Below, in pieces: positions 8,818 to 19,599 of a stretch of DNA of 64,000 nt. The notes beneath the pieces were generated by a model. That model worked only from the letters and a program-made list of their open reading frames with translations. It did not search any database and was not told where the DNA came from. This stretch comes from an uncultured Clostridia bacterium (GTDB lineage: Bacteria; Bacillota; Clostridia; Oscillospirales; Acutalibacteraceae), in assembly GCA_946566955.1 (NCBI GenBank), contig CAMNXD010000004.1:47393-111392 (forward strand), given 5' to 3'. A program made the position numbers and the translations under genes. Numbering within the stretch: the stretch's first letter is position 1; each line of letters opens with the position of its first letter.

Positions 8818-9936
8818 ATGAAGTTCAAATGTGGAAAACTCAAATTAGCAGGAATTCTAACAAATGTACAAAAAGCTGTTGCACAACGATCACCAATTCC
8901 TGCCTTAGAGGGTGTTTTAATAACATGCCAAAATAACACTGCAACACTTTGCAGCTACAACAACGAACTAGGAATTACAACTTCAATGGAAGCTAATATT
9001 CAAAATGAGGGTAAAATAGTAATCAATGCACACTTGCTAACTGAAATAATTAAAAAACTTCCCTCAGATACAGTGGAAATAGAATCAACAGAAAACCTGA
9101 CAGTTCACATAAGAGGAGGTCAAAGTAATTTTGAACTTGTTGGAATAGACTCTAAAGAATTTCCAACACTTCCAAACATACCAGAAAGTGAAAGCTTAAG
9201 TATTCCAGTTGATACTTTAAAAAGCATGATTAAACAAACTATATTTGCAGTAGCAGATACAGATTCAAAACCAGTACATACCGGAACTTTATTCGAGCTA
9301 AAGGATAAACTTTTAACTCTAGTTTCAGTTGATGGATACCGATTAGCACTTAGAAGCGAAATAGTTGAAGAAGACATTGAGCTTAAATTTGTTGTTCCCG
9401 GAAAAACTCTGAAAGAAATACTAAGATTAATTCCACAGTGTGACATTGAAGAAGGAGAAAGTATAAGAATTGCTGCTGGAATGAGACACATAATTTTTAA
9501 TGTTGGTAAATACTCAATAATTTCCAGATTACTTGAAGGGGAATTCTTAGATTATAGAGCTACAATACCTGAAAAATCAGAGGTAAAAGTAAAAATATCG
9601 ACCATTAAACTTATAAGCAGCATAGAACGTGTATCGCTACTAATAAGCGATAGATTAAAAAGTCCTGTAAGATGTACTTTTTCACAAAATAGTGCTTATT
9701 TATCCTGCACAACACTTGTTGGAAAATCTAGCGATGAAATACCTTGTTCCAGCAACTTGACAGAAGACTTAGAAATAGCGTTTAATAATAAGTACATGCT
9801 CGATGCTCTTAAAAATACAGATGCAGATGAAATAGAAATCCATCTTAATGGATCGCTAAGTCCAATAAAAATAGTTCCAAAGGAAGGTAAAGAATTCTTA
9901 TTTTTAGTACTTCCAGTAAGAGTAAAGGCAGACTAA
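8818..9936 (+). CDS. dnaN: DNA polymerase III beta subunit (sliding clamp)
   Basis: DnaN forms the ring-shaped clamp that keeps DNA polymerase III on its template. The protein has three repeated clamp domains and ends with the LVLPVR motif typical of the family. I chose the ATG at 8818, giving MKFKCGKLKLAG, because AAGG lies about ten bases upstream and the family starts there. An earlier ATG at 8785 lacks a good ribosome site. It is in the standard place after dnaA. Confidence 0.96.
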   Translation: MKFKCGKLKLAGILTNVQKAVAQRSPIPALEGVLITCQNNTATLCSYNNELGITTSMEANIQNEGKIVINAHLLTEIIKKLPSDTVEIESTENLTVHIRGGQSNFELVGIDSKEFPTLPNIPESESLSIPVDTLKSMIKQTIFAVADTDSKPVHTGTLFELKDKLLTLVSVDGYRLALRSEIVEEDIELKFVVPGKTLKEILRLIPQCDIEEGESIRIAAGMRHIIFNVGKYSIISRLLEGEFLDYRATIPEKSEVKVKISTIKLISSIERVSLLISDRLKSPVRCTFSQNSAYLSCTTLVGKSSDEIPCSSNLTEDLEIAFNNKYMLDALKNTDADEIEIHLNGSLSPIKIVPKEGKEFLFLVLPVRVKAD

Positions 9937-9975
9937 ACTTAAAAAATTGAATTAAAAGCTTATGGTGAAGAATTG

Positions 9976-11082
9976 ATGCGAATATCAAGGTTGGGAGTGA
10001 AAAACTACCGAAACCTAGAAGAAAATTCATTTGACTTTAACGATAAAATAAATTATATTTATGGAGATAACGCTCAAGGGAAAACGAACTTAATAGAATC
10101 TATATGGATGCTTACAGGCGCAAGATCTTTTCGTGGGACGAAAGATAACAATATCGTAAGCTTTGAAGCAGAAACTGCTAAAATAGATGGTAAACTTTTC
10201 TTTGAGCAGCGAGACCAAAGTATATCAATATTTTTTGCTAACGGAAGAAGGAGAGTATTTTTAAATGACATACCGCGAACTTACCCAACTGAAATTATAG
10301 GAAAATTTCGTGCAGTTTTATTCACGCCCTCTCATTTAGCTTTAGTGAAAGATGGACCTGAAAGCAGAAGAAAATTCATAGATGCTGCTCTTTGCCAACT
10401 TACCCCTACTTATCCACAGTTAATGGTTAAGTATAATCAGACACTAAAGCATCGAAATATATTGCTTAAAAACTCACAAATGCAAAATATAAAAAGCGGT
10501 CTTTTTGAAGTCTGGAACTACAAGCTTGCAGAGCTGGGCTCAAAAATAATAAAAAAAAGATTGGAATACTTATCTAGACTAGAAAGAGAAGCTTTAATAA
10601 ATTACTGCGAAATCTCTAGCGGAAAGGAAAGTCTTAAGATTAGCTATATTTCATCAATCTTTAAAGGAGACCCAAGTACTAAATCTGAGGCTGAAATAGA
10701 GAAGGAGTTTTTACATTATCTTAACTGCGAACAAAAACGCGATGAAAAAAGAGGGTTTACATCCAAAGGCCCACATAAAGACGATTTAGAAATATTTTTG
10801 CAGGGTAAAAGTTTAAAGCAGTTTGGATCACAAGGTCAACAAAGGTCCGCAGTACTAGCACTCAAGCTTGCAGAAGCAACAGTTATGAATCAACTTACAG
10901 GGGAGTCCCCAGTTGTTCTTTTGGATGACGTGATGAGCGAACTTGATGAAACCAGAAAAAATTACATGATAGAAAGTTTAGAAAATTGGCAAACATTCAT
11001 AACCGGGTGCGAAAAGAATCTGGTTTCCAGCTTTGAAAATTTAAAATTTTTTCACATTGCAAACGGTAGTTTAGTTGAATAA
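9976..11082 (+). CDS. recF: DNA replication and repair protein RecF
   Basis: RecF is an SMC-like ATPase that helps load RecA at gaps through RecO and RecR. The sequence shows Walker A GDNAQGKTN near residue 35, the QGQQRS signature and Walker B VVLLDDVMSELD near the C-terminus. The ATG at 9976 is preferred over a TTG three bases earlier. In Bacillus a small S4-type gene (yaaA) lies between dnaN and recF; here it is absent. Confidence 0.95.
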   Translation: MRISRLGVKNYRNLEENSFDFNDKINYIYGDNAQGKTNLIESIWMLTGARSFRGTKDNNIVSFEAETAKIDGKLFFEQRDQSISIFFANGRRRVFLNDIPRTYPTEIIGKFRAVLFTPSHLALVKDGPESRRKFIDAALCQLTPTYPQLMVKYNQTLKHRNILLKNSQMQNIKSGLFEVWNYKLAELGSKIIKKRLEYLSRLEREALINYCEISSGKESLKISYISSIFKGDPSTKSEAEIEKEFLHYLNCEQKRDEKRGFTSKGPHKDDLEIFLQGKSLKQFGSQGQQRSAVLALKLAEATVMNQLTGESPVVLLDDVMSELDETRKNYMIESLENWQTFITGCEKNLVSSFENLKFFHIANGSLVE

Positions 11083-11122
11083 ACAAAATCTTTAACAAAT
11101 TAATCTTGAGAGGAATAAAACT

Positions 11123-11389
11123 ATGTACCTTCACCTTGGAAACAACGCTGTAATTGAAAGCAAGGAAATTATAGGAGTATTTGACGTTGACAAAACTACA
11201 GTTTTCAAAGTGAACCGAAATTATTTGTTAAACATTGAGAAAAGAGGTAAAATTATAACTGTGACGAAAGACTTGCCTAAATCATTTATCGTATGCATTA
11301 AAGAAGATGATGATTCCGAAAAGGTATACTTAAGCGCTCTTCTTAGCTCTACTCTTTTGAAAAGAAGCTCTGCATTTAATTTGGATTAA
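11123..11389 (+). CDS. remB: RemB/YaaB family regulator (DUF370)
   Basis: This 88-residue protein begins MYLHLGN and contains the IIGVFD core of the RemA/RemB family. In Bacillus subtilis RemA is a DNA-binding activator of biofilm genes, and its paralogue YaaB (RemB) sits between recF and gyrB, exactly as here. Whether this copy regulates transcription is not known. A weak GAGAGGAA site precedes the ATG. Confidence 0.88.
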   Translation: MYLHLGNNAVIESKEIIGVFDVDKTTVFKVNRNYLLNIEKRGKIITVTKDLPKSFIVCIKEDDDSEKVYLSALLSSTLLKRSSAFNLD

Positions 11390-11421
11390 GTTATTCAAAA
11401 AACTTTTAGGGGGTGTAGAAA

Positions 11422-11829
11422 ATCAAAAAGTTAAACCTACCTTGGTGTCCGTACTGCAAAGCAAAATTATGGTACCTAGAAACTTTCAGATTTAAAAACA
11501 AATCACATTTTATATGTCCCAACTGCAAACGAAAATCCGAGGTGATTTTAAACTCCAATTTATTTAAGCTATTGGAAACAGTAGAAATAATTTCAATGAT
11601 AATCTTTGCAATAGTAATTTTTAAAAGTGGTGGGTACTGTCTGCTGGGTCTGATTTTCGTCACTCTAATTTTTGCTTTATTTTACTTGCTTTCTCCATTT
11701 TTTATTAGTCTTGCATATTTCAGTGACCCCATAGAAGAATGGCAGGAAAAAAGTTCAAAGCTAAAAAAGCAGAAAGATTATGAAAGTAACGCAAACGAAG
11801 ATACGAGCAAAGAAATCTTTAGCAATTAA
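11422..11829 (+). CDS. Small zinc-ribbon membrane protein with apparent ATC start
   Basis: The frame opens with WCPYC, a 19-residue gap and CPNC, a likely zinc ribbon. Two hydrophobic membrane segments and a charged tail follow. The CxxC-gap-CxxC-plus-membrane layout resembles a family of small clostridial membrane proteins. There is no ATG, GTG or TTG before the cysteines. The only sensible start is ATC at 11422, with GGGGG eight to twelve bases upstream and a stop codon just before. A GTG at 11542 would lose both CxxC pairs. Either a rare ATC start is used or a base is wrong or lost here. It lies between remB and gyrB; function unknown. Confidence 0.65.
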   Translation: MKKLNLPWCPYCKAKLWYLETFRFKNKSHFICPNCKRKSEVILNSNLFKLLETVEIISMIIFAIVIFKSGGYCLLGLIFVTLIFALFYLLSPFFISLAYFSDPIEEWQEKSSKLKKQKDYESNANEDTSKEIFSN

Positions 11830-11855
11830 ATTTTTTGAAGCGAAGGAGTTTTATT

Positions 11856-13796
11856 TTGGAAACCAACAATATAGACATTGAAGAGGGGAAGTATGGAGCC
11901 GGAGAGATACAAGTTCTCGAAGGACTAGAAGCTGTAAGAAAAAGACCAGGAATGTATATCGGAACTACAGGTCCACGCGGACTTCATCACTTAGTTTACG
12001 AAATCGTAGACAATGCCATAGATGAAGCACTTGCAGGATTTTGCGATAAAATAGAAGTGGAAATTCTACCTGGAGATGTAATTTCTGTAACAGATAACGG
12101 ACGAGGTATTCCTATTGGGATTCACCCCAAAGCGGGAATTCCAGCAGTAACTGTGGTATTTACCGTACTTCATGCTGGAGGAAAATTTGGAGGAAGTGGA
12201 TACAAGGTTTCTGGAGGACTTCATGGAGTGGGAGCTTCTGTTGTCAATGCACTTTCCACTTGGTTAGAAGTTGAAGTTTTTCATGCAGGAAGTGTCTACA
12301 AGCAAGAATTCAGACGCGGAGCACCAGTAGGAGATTTACAAAAATTAGGGAATACTGAGCTCAGAGGTACGAAAATCACTTTTAAAGCTGACCCCGAAAT
12401 ATTTAAGGAATCGTGTAAATATGAATACGAAACTCTACAAATAAGGCTTAGAGAGCAAGCATTTTTAAACGCAGGAATTAAAATTACGCTTAAAGACTCT
12501 AGGGATTCTCAAAACATACGAGAAGATGAGTTTTCTTATGAAGGCGGAATAAAAAGCTTTGTTGAGTATATTCATAAAAAAAGAGGGTTATCAGCTCTGC
12601 ACGATGAAGTAATAATGTTTTCAGGAAGTATGCCAGATGGGACTGCAAGTGGAGAAGTTGCCTTTCAATTTAACGATACTTACAATGATTTTCTTCTTTC
12701 ATTTGCTAACAATATTCATACCATAGACGGTGGTACTCACGAAGATGGATTTAAACGCGCTTTTACTCGCACAATTAATGAGTACGCAAGAAAATATAAC
12801 TTCCTCAAAGAAAATGACAGAAATTTTTCAGGTGAAGATGTCCGTGAAGGATTGACGACGATAATAAGCGTTAAAGTTAGAAACGCTCAATTTGAAGGCC
12901 AGACTAAAACGCGTCTTGGAAATACAGAAGTTAGGGGGTTTATAGATAATCTTATAGGTGAAAAGCTTTCAGTTTACCTCGAAGAAAATCCCTCAGTGGG
13001 TAGAAGTATAGTTGAAAAGGCACTTTCCGCAGCGCGCGCAAGAGATGCGGCCAAAAAGGCAAGAGACCTTGTGAGACGGAAGTCCGCTATGGAAACAGCG
13101 TCGCTTCCCGGTAAGCTTGCAGATTGCCAATCTAAGGCTCCAGAGGAAACCGAAATATACATCGTGGAAGGGGACTCGGCCGGAGGATCTGCGAAATGTG
13201 GCAGAGATAGAAGATTTCAAGCCATACTTCCGCTTTGGGGCAAAATGCTCAACGTGGAAAAATCTCGGCTAGACAAAGTTTATGGTAACGAAAAGCTCAT
13301 GCCTGTTATTACAGCTCTAGGATGCGGTATAGGCGAAGATTTTGATATAAGTAAGCTAAGATATGGGAAGGTAATTATCATGGCTGACGCCGATGTAGAC
13401 GGGTCACACATAAGAACTTTGCTTTTAACGTTTTTCTTTAGATTTATGAGACCCATCATCGAAAAAGGTCATGTTTATATAGCTCAACCTCCACTTTACA
13501 GAATAACTAAGAACAAAAATCATCAATATGCATATACTGATGAGCAAAGAGATAAAATACTCATTGAACTTGGTGGGGGTGCTGAAATTCAAAGGTATAA
13601 AGGACTGGGTGAAATGGATGCAGAACAGCTTTGGGAAACAACAATGAATCCCCTAACGCGTATAATGCTTAAGGTGTCTCTCGAAGATGCCTCTGCTGCA
13701 GACGAGACTTTTACTATTTTGATGGGTGATAAAGTTGAACCAAGACGCGAATTCATAGAGAAAAACGCAAAGTACGTACAAAATTTAGACGTATAG
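11856..13796 (+). CDS. gyrB: DNA gyrase subunit B
   Basis: GyrB is the ATPase subunit of gyrase, which introduces negative supercoils. It shows the GHKL ATP site ([24 protein letters not shown]), the transducer domain, and the TOPRIM part with EGDSAGGSA and [11 protein letters not shown]. The C-terminal motif [19 protein letters not shown] is complete. The start is TTG at 11856 with AAGGAG seven bases upstream; a frame extension to 11835 has no ribosome site. Length (646 residues) is normal. Confidence 0.97.
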   Translation: METNNIDIEEGKYGAGEIQVLEGLEAVRKRPGMYIGTTGPRGLHHLVYEIVDNAIDEALAGFCDKIEVEILPGDVISVTDNGRGIPIGIHPKAGIPAVTVVFTVLHAGGKFGGSGYKVSGGLHGVGASVVNALSTWLEVEVFHAGSVYKQEFRRGAPVGDLQKLGNTELRGTKITFKADPEIFKESCKYEYETLQIRLREQAFLNAGIKITLKDSRDSQNIREDEFSYEGGIKSFVEYIHKKRGLSALHDEVIMFSGSMPDGTASGEVAFQFNDTYNDFLLSFANNIHTIDGGTHEDGFKRAFTRTINEYARKYNFLKENDRNFSGEDVREGLTTIISVKVRNAQFEGQTKTRLGNTEVRGFIDNLIGEKLSVYLEENPSVGRSIVEKALSAARARDAAKKARDLVRRKSAMETASLPGKLADCQSKAPEETEIYIVEGDSAGGSAKCGRDRRFQAILPLWGKMLNVEKSRLDKVYGNEKLMPVITALGCGIGEDFDISKLRYGKVIIMADADVDGSHIRTLLLTFFFRFMRPIIEKGHVYIAQPPLYRITKNKNHQYAYTDEQRDKILIELGGGAEIQRYKGLGEMDAEQLWETTMNPLTRIMLKVSLEDASAADETFTILMGDKVEPRREFIEKNAKYVQNLDV

Positions 13797-13840
13797 TTTT
13801 ATGCATCACCCACATAAATGAAATATAGTTTTATTTATTA

Positions 13841-13869
13841 TTGCATTTTATTTTATTAGGATGTATAAT
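13841..13869 (+). promoter_or_regulatory. Promoter for the YcxB-like gene
   Basis: TTGCAT at 13841, a 17-base spacer and TATAAT at 13864-13869 lie about 40 bases before the start of the next gene. Confidence 0.6.
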
Positions 13870-13907
13870 TTGTAATGAGATCAACTTAAATTTTTTTAGG
13901 AGGAAAA

Positions 13908-14627
13908 ATGGATAAAGATTCATACCCCCCGTCTGGGGAATTAATTACTAATGGATTAGCAGGTGCTACAAATTTAGCTGAAAGAATTATTGAGCCCGTG
14001 GAGACTCCCTTAGAAGAGGAAGGTGAGGAAAGTCGAGGGTGCAGCGAAAACACAGAAAGTAAGGCAGAATTTGTTTCTGATGAGATCGCTAGTGATTATC
14101 AAGATGAAGTCACAGGGATAAAAGTAAAATATAGCTTGACTTCCGAAGAAGTTAAAGAATTTATTCGTCATAGTAGAGCTTACGAAAATTGCGGTAAAGT
14201 TAAAAGAAAGCATACGATTATTCAAAGTATTCTCTTTACGCTTTTAATTTCTATGGCGTGTATAAGTGGATCGTTTTATTATATTATAATGGCTTCTTTC
14301 CCCCTTTTAGCTCTTGGACTTATGTGGGCCATCCCATTTATAAACCTTAAAAGTGCTGGAAATAAACTTTTAAGAGAAGAAGAGCTTATGGTGGAAATAT
14401 TTCCCGATCGACTGGAAATGGAAAGTAAAACCGGCAAAAAGACTTTATTTTTGAATGATCTTTGTGAAAGTGTAGAGCATAACAATATGATTATGGTTTT
14501 TACGCCGGATTCTGGTATGGCAATACCACTTAGATCGGTCGACCCGGAACTGTGCGCAGATATTCAAGCCATTATAGCAGCTGGTTCAAATCCACTTCAT
14601 AAAAAGCATGAAAAAGACAAAATTTAG
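13908..14627 (+). CDS. YcxB-like membrane protein
   Basis: This 239-residue protein has an acidic N-terminal part of about 85 residues. Two close membrane helices follow (about residues 105-145), and then a C-terminal domain resembling the YcxB-like family: EIFPDRLEMES, an acidic loop, and a final segment on the pattern of MAIPLRSVD. The family is widespread in Firmicutes; its function is unknown. An AGGAGG site precedes the ATG. Its place between gyrB and gyrA is unusual, since these two are often adjacent. Confidence 0.7.
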   Translation: MDKDSYPPSGELITNGLAGATNLAERIIEPVETPLEEEGEESRGCSENTESKAEFVSDEIASDYQDEVTGIKVKYSLTSEEVKEFIRHSRAYENCGKVKRKHTIIQSILFTLLISMACISGSFYYIIMASFPLLALGLMWAIPFINLKSAGNKLLREEELMVEIFPDRLEMESKTGKKTLFLNDLCESVEHNNMIMVFTPDSGMAIPLRSVDPELCADIQAIIAAGSNPLHKKHEKDKI

Positions 14628-14954
14628 ATATTAGTTGAAGTTACTCTTAATGAGGTCATCTTTTACTTGACTGACCCTTTGAGAGGCTTCATAATATTAG
14701 TAAGTGTTATATGTTTAGGAAAATTTTAAAAAGTAAACTATTTGCTTAAAAGCACCTGGTCTTGAGTTTAAAAAGCGGTAATTAGGTGTAGTGCTCGAAA
14801 ATTTTAATTATGAAGTTGAACGTGGATTAAAGCCGATTGATTCATATGTTCTTAGTTTTAAAATTAAAAGCGTTAAATATCAAGAAAAAGTGTCAAATTA
14901 TAAATCTTTCAACCAATATTGAAGAAAGTGTTAAAAAGTTAAGAGGAGTGTCAA
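14628..14954. other. Intergenic region before gyrA
   Basis: About 330 bases. A candidate promoter is TTGACT at 14677 with CATAAT at 14700-14705 (17-base spacer). A short open stretch of about 44 codons beginning GTGCTCGAA near 14792 has no ribosome site and no family I know; it may be chance or a remnant. Otherwise I see nothing. Confidence 0.4.
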
Positions 14955-17429
14955 ATGGATAATCAAGTTGAAGACAACAAAGCCTTATTGCCTAGAGTTA
15001 TGGAAGTGGATATAGAAAAAGAAATGAAAAAATCTTTTTTAGCGTATTCCATGTCTGTAATAGTTTCTAGAGCGTTACCAGACGTTAGGGACGGCCTCAA
15101 ACCTGTTCACAGAAGAATACTTTATGCTTTATTTGAAGATAATTTAGGTCCCGAAAAGCCGTATCGTAAATGTGCCAACGTGGTGGGTGCCGTTTTGGGA
15201 AGATATCATCCTCATGGTGATGCCTCGGTTTATGATGCGCTTGTAAGACTAGCTCAGGACTTTTCTATGAGGTATATGCTTGTTGATGGTCATGGTAATT
15301 TTGGATCAATAGATGGCGACCCACCTGCAGCTTATAGGTACACGGAATCTAGAATGAGCAAAATTTCTACTAAAATGCTAACTGATATTGATAAAGAAAC
15401 CGTAGATTTTGCGCCTAACTATGATGATAGACTAAAAGAACCAGTAGTGCTCCCCTCGAGATTCCCTAATTTGCTTGTTAACGGATCGACGGGAATAGCG
15501 GTGGGAATGGCAACTAATATTCCCCCTCACAATATGTGTGAAGTTGTGGATGCTATGTGCTATCTTATAGATAATCCTGAAGCAGAACTTTCAGAGCTTT
15601 CTCAGTATATAAAAGGGCCGGATTTCCCAACAGGTGGAATAGTTATGGGTAAGTCGGGAATACGTGCAGCTTATGCAACTGGAAGAGGTAAAATTATAGT
15701 TAGGGCGAGAACTGAAATAATTGAAGACAAAAATTCAAAATTTAAAATCATAATCACAGAGCTTCCATATCAAGTAAATAAAGCAAGACTTATTGAAAAT
15801 ATTGCTGAAATGGTAAAAGAGAAAAAAATAAGTGGAATTGCTCGAATAGAAGATCACTCCGACCGAAACGGAATGCATATTGAAATAGATCTTAAAAGAG
15901 ATGCTTCTCCTCAGGTGGTTTTAAATAAGCTTTTTGCGCTTTCGCAGCTTCAAATTACTTTTGGAGTAATTATGCTTGCTATCGTAAATGGAGAGCCTAA
16001 AATTTTGACTCTTAAGCAAGTACTGGAGGAATATATAAAATTTCAAATTAGCGTTGTAACTCGCAGGACTAAATTCGACCTTAAAAAAGCAAAAGAGCGG
16101 TCTCATATTTTAGAAGGACTAGTAATAGCTTTAGATGCTATTGACGAGGTTATATCAATTTTAAGAGCATCTAAGTCGGTTCAAGATGGTAAGCAAAAAC
16201 TTTCTGAGAGGTTTGGACTTGATGAAATTCAGACTCAAGCTATAGTCCAAATGCCTTTAGGTAGACTTACAGGTCTTGAAAGAAATAAAATTGAAGGTGA
16301 ACTGAACGAGCTTAATAGTAAAGTGGCATACTTTAATGAGCTTTTGGCAGATGAAGTGAAAATCCAGGAAGTAGTAAAAAATGAAGCTTTAGAAGTTAAA
16401 AAGCAATTTGGAGATGAAAGAAAAACTGAAATAGTCAACGTGAGTGGAGAAGTAGATATAGAAGACCTTATTCCGCGTGAGGACTGCGTATTGACTTTAA
16501 CTCGTTTTGGATACGTTAAAAGGCAAGATTCAGACAGCTACAAACTTCAGCGGCGAGGTGGACGCGGAATTTCAGGAATGACACGACGCGACGAAGATAC
16601 GGTTAGTGAATTATTTATAATAAATAGTCACGATTACATTTTGTTTTTTACGAATCTTGGAAGAGTGTATAGAATTAAATGTTATGAAATTCCAGAGGGT
16701 TCTCGAAGCTCGAAAGGTACAAACGTAGCAAATATTTTACCTATTTCGTCAGACGAAAAAGTAACATCTATGATTAAGGTTACGAAGTTTGAAAAAGATA
16801 AATACCTTATAATGATTACCAAAAAAGGAATTATTAAGCGCACACCTCTTGAATCCTTTAATACTTCTCGTAAAGGTGGCCTTATAGCTCTGGATTTGGA
16901 TGACCATGATGAGCTTTCTTGGGTTCGTATGACGGACGGAAAACAAAATATGTTAGTTGCAACGAGAAAAGGTAAGTGCATAAGATTTGCTGAAACAGAC
17001 GTAAGATGTATAGGTAGAACAGCACGCGGGGTTCGCGCTATGAAGCTTCGAGAAGATGATGAAGTAGTTGGAATGATTGTAGTTAATAACGATTTACCGG
17101 TTCTTACTATTTCAGAAACAGGCTATGGACGTCTATCAGAGGCATCAGACTATAGAATTCAATCTCGCGGAGGACAAGGAATTATAAACTATCATGTTGA
17201 GAAATATGGAAATGTTGCAGCTATAAATAGTGTTGAATCTGGGCAGGACTTAATAATAATTTCTGATAATGGAGTTATTATACGTATTGAAGCGGATAGC
17301 ATAAGGAAGTGTTCACGTCCATCTAAAGGAGTACTTTTAATGAAAGTTTCAACGGAACACAAAGTTGTTGCAGTAGCGTGTGTACCACACGAAGATAAAC
17401 AAGAGCCTGAGACTGAAGTTACTGAGTAA
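14955..17429 (+). CDS. gyrA: DNA gyrase subunit A
   Basis: GyrA carries the DNA breakage-reunion activity of gyrase. The 824-residue protein has the winged-helix and tower domains. The catalytic tyrosine lies in AAYRYTE near residue 120, and the quinolone-resistance region ([14 protein letters not shown]) keeps serine at the usual serine position. The C-terminal six-bladed domain includes the GyrA box QRRGGRG. Length and order are normal. Confidence 0.97.
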   Translation: MDNQVEDNKALLPRVMEVDIEKEMKKSFLAYSMSVIVSRALPDVRDGLKPVHRRILYALFEDNLGPEKPYRKCANVVGAVLGRYHPHGDASVYDALVRLAQDFSMRYMLVDGHGNFGSIDGDPPAAYRYTESRMSKISTKMLTDIDKETVDFAPNYDDRLKEPVVLPSRFPNLLVNGSTGIAVGMATNIPPHNMCEVVDAMCYLIDNPEAELSELSQYIKGPDFPTGGIVMGKSGIRAAYATGRGKIIVRARTEIIEDKNSKFKIIITELPYQVNKARLIENIAEMVKEKKISGIARIEDHSDRNGMHIEIDLKRDASPQVVLNKLFALSQLQITFGVIMLAIVNGEPKILTLKQVLEEYIKFQISVVTRRTKFDLKKAKERSHILEGLVIALDAIDEVISILRASKSVQDGKQKLSERFGLDEIQTQAIVQMPLGRLTGLERNKIEGELNELNSKVAYFNELLADEVKIQEVVKNEALEVKKQFGDERKTEIVNVSGEVDIEDLIPREDCVLTLTRFGYVKRQDSDSYKLQRRGGRGISGMTRRDEDTVSELFIINSHDYILFFTNLGRVYRIKCYEIPEGSRSSKGTNVANILPISSDEKVTSMIKVTKFEKDKYLIMITKKGIIKRTPLESFNTSRKGGLIALDLDDHDELSWVRMTDGKQNMLVATRKGKCIRFAETDVRCIGRTARGVRAMKLREDDEVVGMIVVNNDLPVLTISETGYGRLSEASDYRIQSRGGQGIINYHVEKYGNVAAINSVESGQDLIIISDNGVIIRIEADSIRKCSRPSKGVLLMKVSTEHKVVAVACVPHEDKQEPETEVTE

Positions 17430-17470
17430 AATTAACATAAAATCATGTTTTTGTTAGGCTAAGCTGACTA

Positions 17471-17499
17471 TTGACGAATACTTTTCTTTAGTTTATTAT
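17471..17499 (+). promoter_or_regulatory. Promoter for small secreted gene
   Basis: TTGACG at 17471, a 17-base spacer and TATTAT at 17494-17499, 45 bases before the next start codon. Confidence 0.55.
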
Positions 17500-17543
17500 C
17501 TATAAAAAGATTAAAGAATTCTTTAATTAGGAGCTGAGTTGGC

Positions 17544-17870
17544 ATGAAAAACTTGAATATGTTTTTAAGTGGTCTGGCTCACAAAGCAAAAAAACTTACA
17601 TTAGGTATACTATCTTTTACTATTTTGTTTGGAAGTATAGATATGAACGCCGTCTTTGCTAATGGCTTATCTAAAGAAGATTTAATATTTCTATGCAATC
17701 AGCGTAAGGAATTAGCAGAAGAGCTTTGCCTACTTAGAGAAATAATTTTTAGTCAAGAGCCTGAGCACCGAAAAGCACCTATTAATAAAAATTTACTTGT
17801 TAAGATTTTAAATTTGGAAGAAGAAATCGACGCGCTTACAATGGAACTAGTATGGTTTATGGAGGCATAG
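17544..17870 (+). CDS. Small secreted hypothetical protein
   Basis: This 108-residue protein has a clear Sec signal peptide: a lysine-rich N-region, a hydrophobic core and a cut after AVFA near residue 39. The mature part, about 69 residues, is helical and charged, with two cysteines (LCNQ and LCLL). It has its own promoter and a GGAG site. I find no family. It is the first of three consecutive rightward secreted orphans after gyrA. Confidence 0.65.
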   Translation: MKNLNMFLSGLAHKAKKLTLGILSFTILFGSIDMNAVFANGLSKEDLIFLCNQRKELAEELCLLREIIFSQEPEHRKAPINKNLLVKILNLEEEIDALTMELVWFMEA

Positions 17871-17953
17871 TTAAACAAGTTTTAAGAAAGTAAAATAATT
17901 TTATTTTGGATTTTTAAGAATTAAAATTGTTTGAAAACTTTATAATGTTAAGC

Positions 17954-17981
17954 TTGACACTACCTAATGCCATGTTATAAT
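17954..17981 (+). promoter_or_regulatory. Consensus promoter with long leader
   Basis: TTGACA at 17954 and TATAAT at 17976-17981 (16-base spacer) lie 145 bases before the next gene. The leader contains an inverted repeat AATTTCTT/AAGAAATT. It also has a 16-codon open frame whose TAA overlaps the ATG of the following gene. Confidence 0.65.
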
Positions 17982-18125
17982 AGTGGTTATATAATATGTG
18001 AGACTAATTTCTTCCTAAGTGTAAACAAAGAAATTCTTAATAGAAGTAATTCGTCTTTTAAAAGGTCAAACTTGAATGGAGAAGTTCTATGCGAGTAATA
18101 TATTTAATTATAGGAGATATTATTA

Positions 18126-18785
18126 ATGAAAAGATCCAACTACAAATTTATCAGTTCCGTGAATTTTAAAAGCATAGCAAAGAAAGCTTCTGCAGGCTTT
18201 TTGGCTACTTTGATAGCTATGGGAGGCTCATCAGTATATGCTGGTGGCGGTGATAAAGACAAAAAGCCAAAACGAAATGTTGATACTAATACTATACTTG
18301 ATGCAGAGAAATACAGATGGATATTTCCTAGGAAAATTAGAGAAGCAGAAGAAATAAAGAATGTGGAATTGGCAATACTCAAGATGATTAAAGTAAAGAA
18401 GGAACTTATGGAGGAATTGTCTTGCGAGACTAAGATTCATTCAAGTTTATTATTGAAGTCAACTGAAGAAGAGATTAAACAATTTTATAAAGATCAATTA
18501 AAAAGTATTAATGACTTTGATAAGTCTCTTAATCCTCCAGTCACGATTTGTGGTCAGATGGAAGAGGTAGAAAAATGGCTTCTTGATTTTGGTCTAGCTC
18601 ATGATGTAGGAATTTTATATAAAATTGTTGACCTATGGCTGAAAAAAAGGGGGGTTGAAGTATCTTGTGTAAAGTTAGATGAGTGGTTAAAAATAAAGGG
18701 TTTACCATGCGAAGAGAAGTACATTATGGAATATGTAGGAAAATTAAATTTCCTTTATGAAAATTATTTAGCAAAGAAAGGTTAA
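18126..18785 (+). CDS. Secreted hypothetical protein
   Basis: This 219-residue protein has a basic N-terminus, a hydrophobic core and a signal peptidase site after SVYA near residue 38. A glycine- and lysine-rich linker (GGGDKDKKPK) and a helical, charged body follow. A TAGGAG site precedes the ATG. No domain is recognised. Size, signal and composition resemble the other secreted orphans of this window, suggesting a family of exported helical proteins. Function unknown. Confidence 0.68.
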   Translation: MKRSNYKFISSVNFKSIAKKASAGFLATLIAMGGSSVYAGGGDKDKKPKRNVDTNTILDAEKYRWIFPRKIREAEEIKNVELAILKMIKVKKELMEELSCETKIHSSLLLKSTEEEIKQFYKDQLKSINDFDKSLNPPVTICGQMEEVEKWLLDFGLAHDVGILYKIVDLWLKKRGVEVSCVKLDEWLKIKGLPCEEKYIMEYVGKLNFLYENYLAKKG

Positions 18786-18805
18786 GTTTTCTATATTAAA
18801 ACACA

Positions 18806-18858
18806 AAAAATCGACTGTATATTTTAGAGGTTAGATAGTTAAAATGTACAGTTTTTTA
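18806..18858 (+). terminator. Intrinsic terminator
   Basis: A 13-base stem (18814-18826 with 18840-18852, one G-U pair) is followed by TTTTT, just after the secreted-protein gene. Confidence 0.75.
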
Positions 18859-18929
18859 TATATCAGTATTTAAATTAGATATTTATGTAAATAAATCATT
18901 AGTATTAAAATATTGTAGGAGTATTAATT

Positions 18930-19529
18930 ATGAAAAAGTTAGATTTTTGCTTAAATAAAGAATTAATTTTAAAGAAGTTATTCTCAATTTTGTTAATCTT
19001 TTTATCGATTATAAGCTTTTCATTAAGTTCTTCTTCTATTTCAGCTTTACCGGATGATGATTTCTTATCCATAATATTAGAGCAAAGCAAAGAATTTTTA
19101 ATAAACGAAAATGAAAATTCTATTGGATTAAAAAAATTAAAAATTTATGAAAGTATATTAAGGCACTCTCTACAAATTAACAAGAATTTCGAAGATGAGG
19201 TAGTTAAAACGTTGCTTAGTGAATGTAGCAAAAGCGAATTTATTGATTATTTACTATGTAATAATATATCTAATTTTTGTTCTTTATGTGGTCAACAGAG
19301 AAAATGCATTTATAACTACATTAAGTATATTAAATTAGAAAACCTTGATTATAAGTTTTTTATATTAGTAATGGATATTGGGATTTTACAGGGTCTTGCT
19401 AATCACGCTTTGCACTTTAATTTATGTGAATTTAATGTTCAACCTCCAATTTGCAACCAAAATTTAAAGAAGTACATTAAATATCTGTTTGAAATAATTG
19501 AAAGTTATCCTATAACAATCAAATTATGA
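18930..19529 (+). CDS. Secreted hypothetical protein, cysteine-containing
   Basis: This 199-residue protein has a hydrophobic segment at residues 15-38, a probable signal peptide ending near SISA. The body is leucine/isoleucine-rich and helical. It carries several cysteines, including a CSLCGQQRKC cluster near residue 115 that could bind metal or form disulfides. A GTAGGAG site precedes the ATG. It runs convergently into rplL, in the place where rpoB would normally stand on the other strand. Function unknown. Confidence 0.65.
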   Translation: MKKLDFCLNKELILKKLFSILLIFLSIISFSLSSSSISALPDDDFLSIILEQSKEFLINENENSIGLKKLKIYESILRHSLQINKNFEDEVVKTLLSECSKSEFIDYLLCNNISNFCSLCGQQRKCIYNYIKYIKLENLDYKFFILVMDIGILQGLANHALHFNLCEFNVQPPICNQNLKKYIKYLFEIIESYPITIKL

Positions 19530-19568
19530 AATTATTATGCCTATCATTCTATTTTTTAAATAATACAT

Positions 19569-19588
19569 CCCAGGTATTAATACCTGGG
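19569..19588. terminator. Palindromic terminator between convergent genes
   Basis: A perfect 20-base palindrome (CCCAGGTATT and its complement) lies between the ends of the secreted gene and rplL. A-rich sequence to the left gives a T-rich tail for the leftward ribosomal transcript. Confidence 0.7.
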
Positions 19589-19599
19589 ACTAAAATTTA

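Noticed and set aside
12974..13220. Minus-strand open frames within gyrB
   Set aside because: They are shadows of the gyrB coding frame.
18084..18126. 16-codon leader peptide overlapping the start of the secreted gene
   Set aside because: The ribosome site is poor and there is no regulatory codon pattern; noted only within the promoter entry.
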